Assembly (NCBI GenBank): GCA_025656675.1
Contig: JAHXHN010000002.1
Location: forward strand, 186,001-250,000
Length of the DNA: 64,000 bases
Direction of reading: 5' to 3'
Source of the DNA: Candidatus Thiodiazotropha sp. (ex Codakia rugifera)
GTDB lineage: Bacteria > Pseudomonadota > Gammaproteobacteria > Chromatiales > Chromatiaceae
Shown piece after piece: positions 62,067 to 64,000 of this stretch. Positions within the stretch are counted from its first letter, which is position 1; every line of letters begins with the position of its first letter. A program made the position numbers and the translations under genes. Below the pieces are notes generated by a model. It made no database searches, had not been told where the DNA came from, and saw only the letters and a program-made list of their open reading frames with translations.

Positions 62067-62438
62067 ATGAGTTTGATTGCCCTTAGTGAAAGTGATTTAA
62101 CCCTGACCAGCACTGCTCAAAGCAAAATGGGCGAGTTGTTTCAGCAGGTCGAGAGCAATATAGAGGGTGTACGCGTTTTTGCTACTCCCGGTGGTTGTAG
62201 CGGTATCAGCTTCGGCATGACCTTCAGTGATGCAGTCAACGAGAATGATGGTGTGCTCCAGTGCGAAGGTTTCAAGGTAATCGTGGATGACGGCACTATG
62301 CAGTATTTGCGCGGTGTGGAGATCGACTTCGTTGATCAAGGCGATGGTAATGCCAGCTTTGTCTTCAACAACCTTCAACCGGTGGATGGAGGAGGCTGTG
62401 GAACCTGTGGTTCTTCTTCCGGTGGTGGATGCGGCTAG
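62067..62438 (+). CDS. A-type Fe-S cluster carrier (IscA/ErpA-like)
   Basis: 123 residues after AGGAGATCC. The HesB/IscA fold contains the three ligands: GGCSGISFGM (first Cys near 50) and a C-terminal CGTC pair. The tail is unusually Gly/Ser/Cys-rich (GGGCGTCGSSSGGGCG), carrying one more Cys than the standard CGCG tail. It should hand Fe-S clusters to apo-proteins. It is a single-gene unit with its own terminator downstream, apart from any isc or suf operon in this window. Confidence 0.9.
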   Translation: MSLIALSESDLTLTSTAQSKMGELFQQVESNIEGVRVFATPGGCSGISFGMTFSDAVNENDGVLQCEGFKVIVDDGTMQYLRGVEIDFVDQGDGNASFVFNNLQPVDGGGCGTCGSSSGGGCG

Positions 62439-62517
62439 GCTGTTATTTTGAATTGGGAGTAAGTGCATGCTTGCAAGGGTTATTCTTTAAATCAGATCAA
62501 GCTTAGATTGACCAAAG

Positions 62518-62557
62518 GAAACCGTGCCAGGGGCCATACCCGGCACGGTTTTTCTTT
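62518..62557 (+). terminator. Intrinsic terminator after the A-type carrier gene
   Basis: AAACCGTGCC (62520-62529) pairs with GGCACGGTTT (62543-62552), followed by TTTCTTTG. A strong stem and a U-rich tail make a clear rho-independent terminator; its position 80 bases after the stop fits the Fe-S carrier gene. Confidence 0.9.
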
Positions 62558-62622
62558 GTTGGGTATCTTGTGGCTGGTATGGTTGAAATTTCAGGGTGAT
62601 GGAGCTGGGTTAAGGTGGAATG

Positions 62623-63822
62623 ATGAGCGATGGGATCGTGGATCTGTTGGTGATAGGTGCGGGTATCAGCGGTCTGGGAATAGCCCAGATGGCAAAGCGC
62701 CGGGGTGTCAAACCGCTGATTCTCGAGGCTGGCAATCATATCGGTGGTGCAATTAACAGCCATCGGTTCGAGACCGAAAAGGGGCGTTTCTGGGCGGAAC
62801 TGGGTAGCCACACCTGTTACAACAGCTATGGAAATCTATTACGGCTGTTGGAAGAGACAGGACAGCTCGAGAGCCTGGAACCGAAGCAAAAACTACGCTA
62901 TTGGTTGCAGCAGGGAGAGAAACTTGTTTCCATCCCGTCCCGCCTGAATCTTCTGGAACTGCTCGGGGTACTGCCACGTCTATGGATGACAAGAAAAGCG
63001 GGTCTTTCCGTTGAGGCGTATTTTGGCCGTATCATTGGTCGGCGCAACTATCAACAGGTCCTGGGTCCTGCCTTGGATGCAGTTGTCTGTCAGCCTGCAT
63101 CGGCTTTTCCTGCCGATGCGCTGTTTCGAAAAAAACCCAGGCGTAAAGAGGTTGTCCGAAGTTACACCGGTCCTGAGGGTTTGCAGACATTCGTAGAAGG
63201 GATGGCAGCTGTACTGGATATTCGTCTGCAAAGCCCGGTTATCGACATACAAAGGAATAAAGGTCGCTACAGTGTCATGCTGGATGGGGGAGAGGTGATC
63301 GAGGCAGCAAAAGTTGCCCTTGCCGTGGCACCTGATGTGGCTGCGAAAATACTCACCGGGTCAATGCCGGAGTTGACTGCTCGTTTACGCGAGATCGAGA
63401 TGGCTGAAATTGAGAGTCAAGCCGTGTTGTTGCAGTCAGAACAGGTCGATTTACCTTTTCTGGCCGGCATCATTGGTGTTGACGACGATTTTTTCTCAGT
63501 GGTTTCGAGGGACCTGGTAGCGGATGAGCACTATCGCGCCTTCACGTTTCACTTCCGTCCTGGCCGACTGGATGAAGCGGAACGTCTGGCGCGGATAACA
63601 GCGGTATTGGGTGTCAGTGAAACGGCCATCCAGTCAACCGTGAGTTGTCACAATCGACTGCCAGCCTTGCGTTTGGGGCATGCCGAGCGAATTGACTGGA
63701 TCGACAAGACTTTGCAGGGGCAGAACCTGGCCCTCACCGGGAACTGGTTCTCCGGTGTCTCGATCGAAGATAGCCTGATACGTTCAGATCAAGAGTGTCA
63801 ACGTCTATTTAACAACCCTTAG
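62623..63822 (+). CDS. FAD-dependent oxidoreductase (protoporphyrinogen oxidase-like)
   Basis: 399 residues. The N-terminal dinucleotide-binding motif VIGAGISGLGIAQMAKRRGVKP (first 19 residues IGAGISGLGIAQMAKRRGV) is followed by LILEAGNHIGGA, typical of the amine oxidase/HemY-like superfamily. A long substrate domain follows, and the C-terminal FAD contact appears as LTGNWFSGVSIEDSL. HemY-type protoporphyrinogen oxidase is a possibility, given hemL nearby, but the distance and the divergent middle leave this open. ATG 62623 gives better spacing from AAGGTGG than ATG 62620. Its stop overlaps the convergent downstream gene by 18 bases. Confidence 0.85.
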   Translation: MSDGIVDLLVIGAGISGLGIAQMAKRRGVKPLILEAGNHIGGAINSHRFETEKGRFWAELGSHTCYNSYGNLLRLLEETGQLESLEPKQKLRYWLQQGEKLVSIPSRLNLLELLGVLPRLWMTRKAGLSVEAYFGRIIGRRNYQQVLGPALDAVVCQPASAFPADALFRKKPRRKEVVRSYTGPEGLQTFVEGMAAVLDIRLQSPVIDIQRNKGRYSVMLDGGEVIEAAKVALAVAPDVAAKILTGSMPELTARLREIEMAEIESQAVLLQSEQVDLPFLAGIIGVDDDFFSVVSRDLVADEHYRAFTFHFRPGRLDEAERLARITAVLGVSETAIQSTVSCHNRLPALRLGHAERIDWIDKTLQGQNLALTGNWFSGVSIEDSLIRSDQECQRLFNNP

Positions 63823-64000
63823 GGTCACCAGTTCCGGTGCCAGACAGACCTGGTCATTACACGCCTGCAGACGAAGGTTGACGGGTAGGGATGGTGAGGC
63901 TGACGGACTTTTCTCTTCTTGTGTGACAAAGGCCTGCAAACGCAACTTCCCGGTAAAGACAGACAGGGGTGCATCCTGAAAGGCGAGTGTTTGCTGTTCA
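63805..64000 (-). CDS. DsbD N-terminal-domain-like protein, C-terminal end (start outside window)
   Basis: Only the last 64 residues are in the window, read from base 63999 to a TAG at 63807-63805. The segment NLRLQACNDQVCLAPE carries the paired Cys of the DsbD alpha (N-terminal) domain, and the preceding TGKLRLQAFVTQEE fits a beta strand of that immunoglobulin-like fold. The two Cys should cycle between thiol and disulfide in the periplasm. As this is the C-terminus, the domain is not followed by the membrane part found in DsbD itself; the protein may be a thioredoxin-linked or separate alpha-domain relative. It overlaps the FAD oxidoreductase stop by 18 bases on the opposite strand. Confidence 0.75.
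   Translation of the reverse strand, partial: EQQTLAFQDAPLSVFTGKLRLQAFVTQEEKSPSASPSLPVNLRLQACNDQVCLAPELVTLRVVK

Overview
The window reads as a gammaproteobacterial chromosome of middling GC content with dense, mostly intact genes. The miaB-ybeZ-ybeY-ybeX-lnt gene order, Rep helicase, Mpl, DUF2782, YpfJ and the hemL/thiE/thiD cluster all support this. Four c-type cytochromes, one of them a Cyc2-like porin-cytochrome, together with a hemerythrin, a TRAP permease pair and many PAS, GGDEF and histidine kinase proteins suggest a respiring, probably chemolithotrophic (sulfur- or iron-oxidiser-like) free-living or facultatively symbiotic bacterium. The lineage is inference. No insertion sequence, phage, CRISPR array or rRNA was seen.

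Layout. 1-1.7 kb: end of a histidine kinase and its sigma-54 response regulator. 1.8-4.2 kb: a 37-residue membrane peptide, a coiled-coil protein, and an overlapping pair of a FeeM/PEP-CTERM-type N-acyltransferase and a ThiF/E1-like adenylyltransferase. 4.6-10.1 kb: a membrane diguanylate cyclase convergent with an ABC ATPase/FtsX permease/HlyD adaptor operon. 10.3-11.1 kb: LEA-like lipoprotein and DUF6116. 11.1-16.9 kb: an accessory-looking, loosely packed stretch with a Cyc2-like protein, a diheme cytochrome, a SHOCT lipoprotein, a secreted protein, tRNA-Arg(CCG), a cytochrome with an Ala/Pro linker, and several unexplained hairpins.

17-30 kb is mostly housekeeping: Rep, LOG protein, DUF2782, TRAP DctQM without DctP, Kbp-like LysM/BON protein, dodecin, RdgB, RNase PH, HerA-like DUF853 ATPase, YpfJ metallopeptidase, YeaQ, and an overlapping Ser/Thr kinase/PP2C pair. 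30.7-42 kb holds yicC, an M48 lipoprotein, gmk, miaB, ybeZ, ybeY, a decayed corC, hemerythrin, lnt, an SDR, and an overlapping membrane protein/mpl/ubiX chain.

42-58 kb is signalling-rich: an RND exporter fused to a cyclic-nucleotide-binding domain, an OmpR regulator overlapping a 1493-residue hybrid kinase, a lipoprotein cytochrome, a PhnD-PAS sensor overlapping a Cache-PAS-GGDEF cyclase, and a DedA-PAP2-LssY fusion. 58-64 kb: thiD-thiE-hemL overlapping operon, DUF5063, an IscA-type Fe-S carrier, an FAD oxidoreductase and the end of a DsbD-N-like protein.

The items most worth a second look are the Cyc2-like/diheme cytochrome module, the RND-cNMP fusion, the acyltransferase/ThiF pair next to a perfect palindrome, the split PhnD-PAS/GGDEF receptor pair, and the corC wreck with a hemerythrin inside an otherwise conserved operon.
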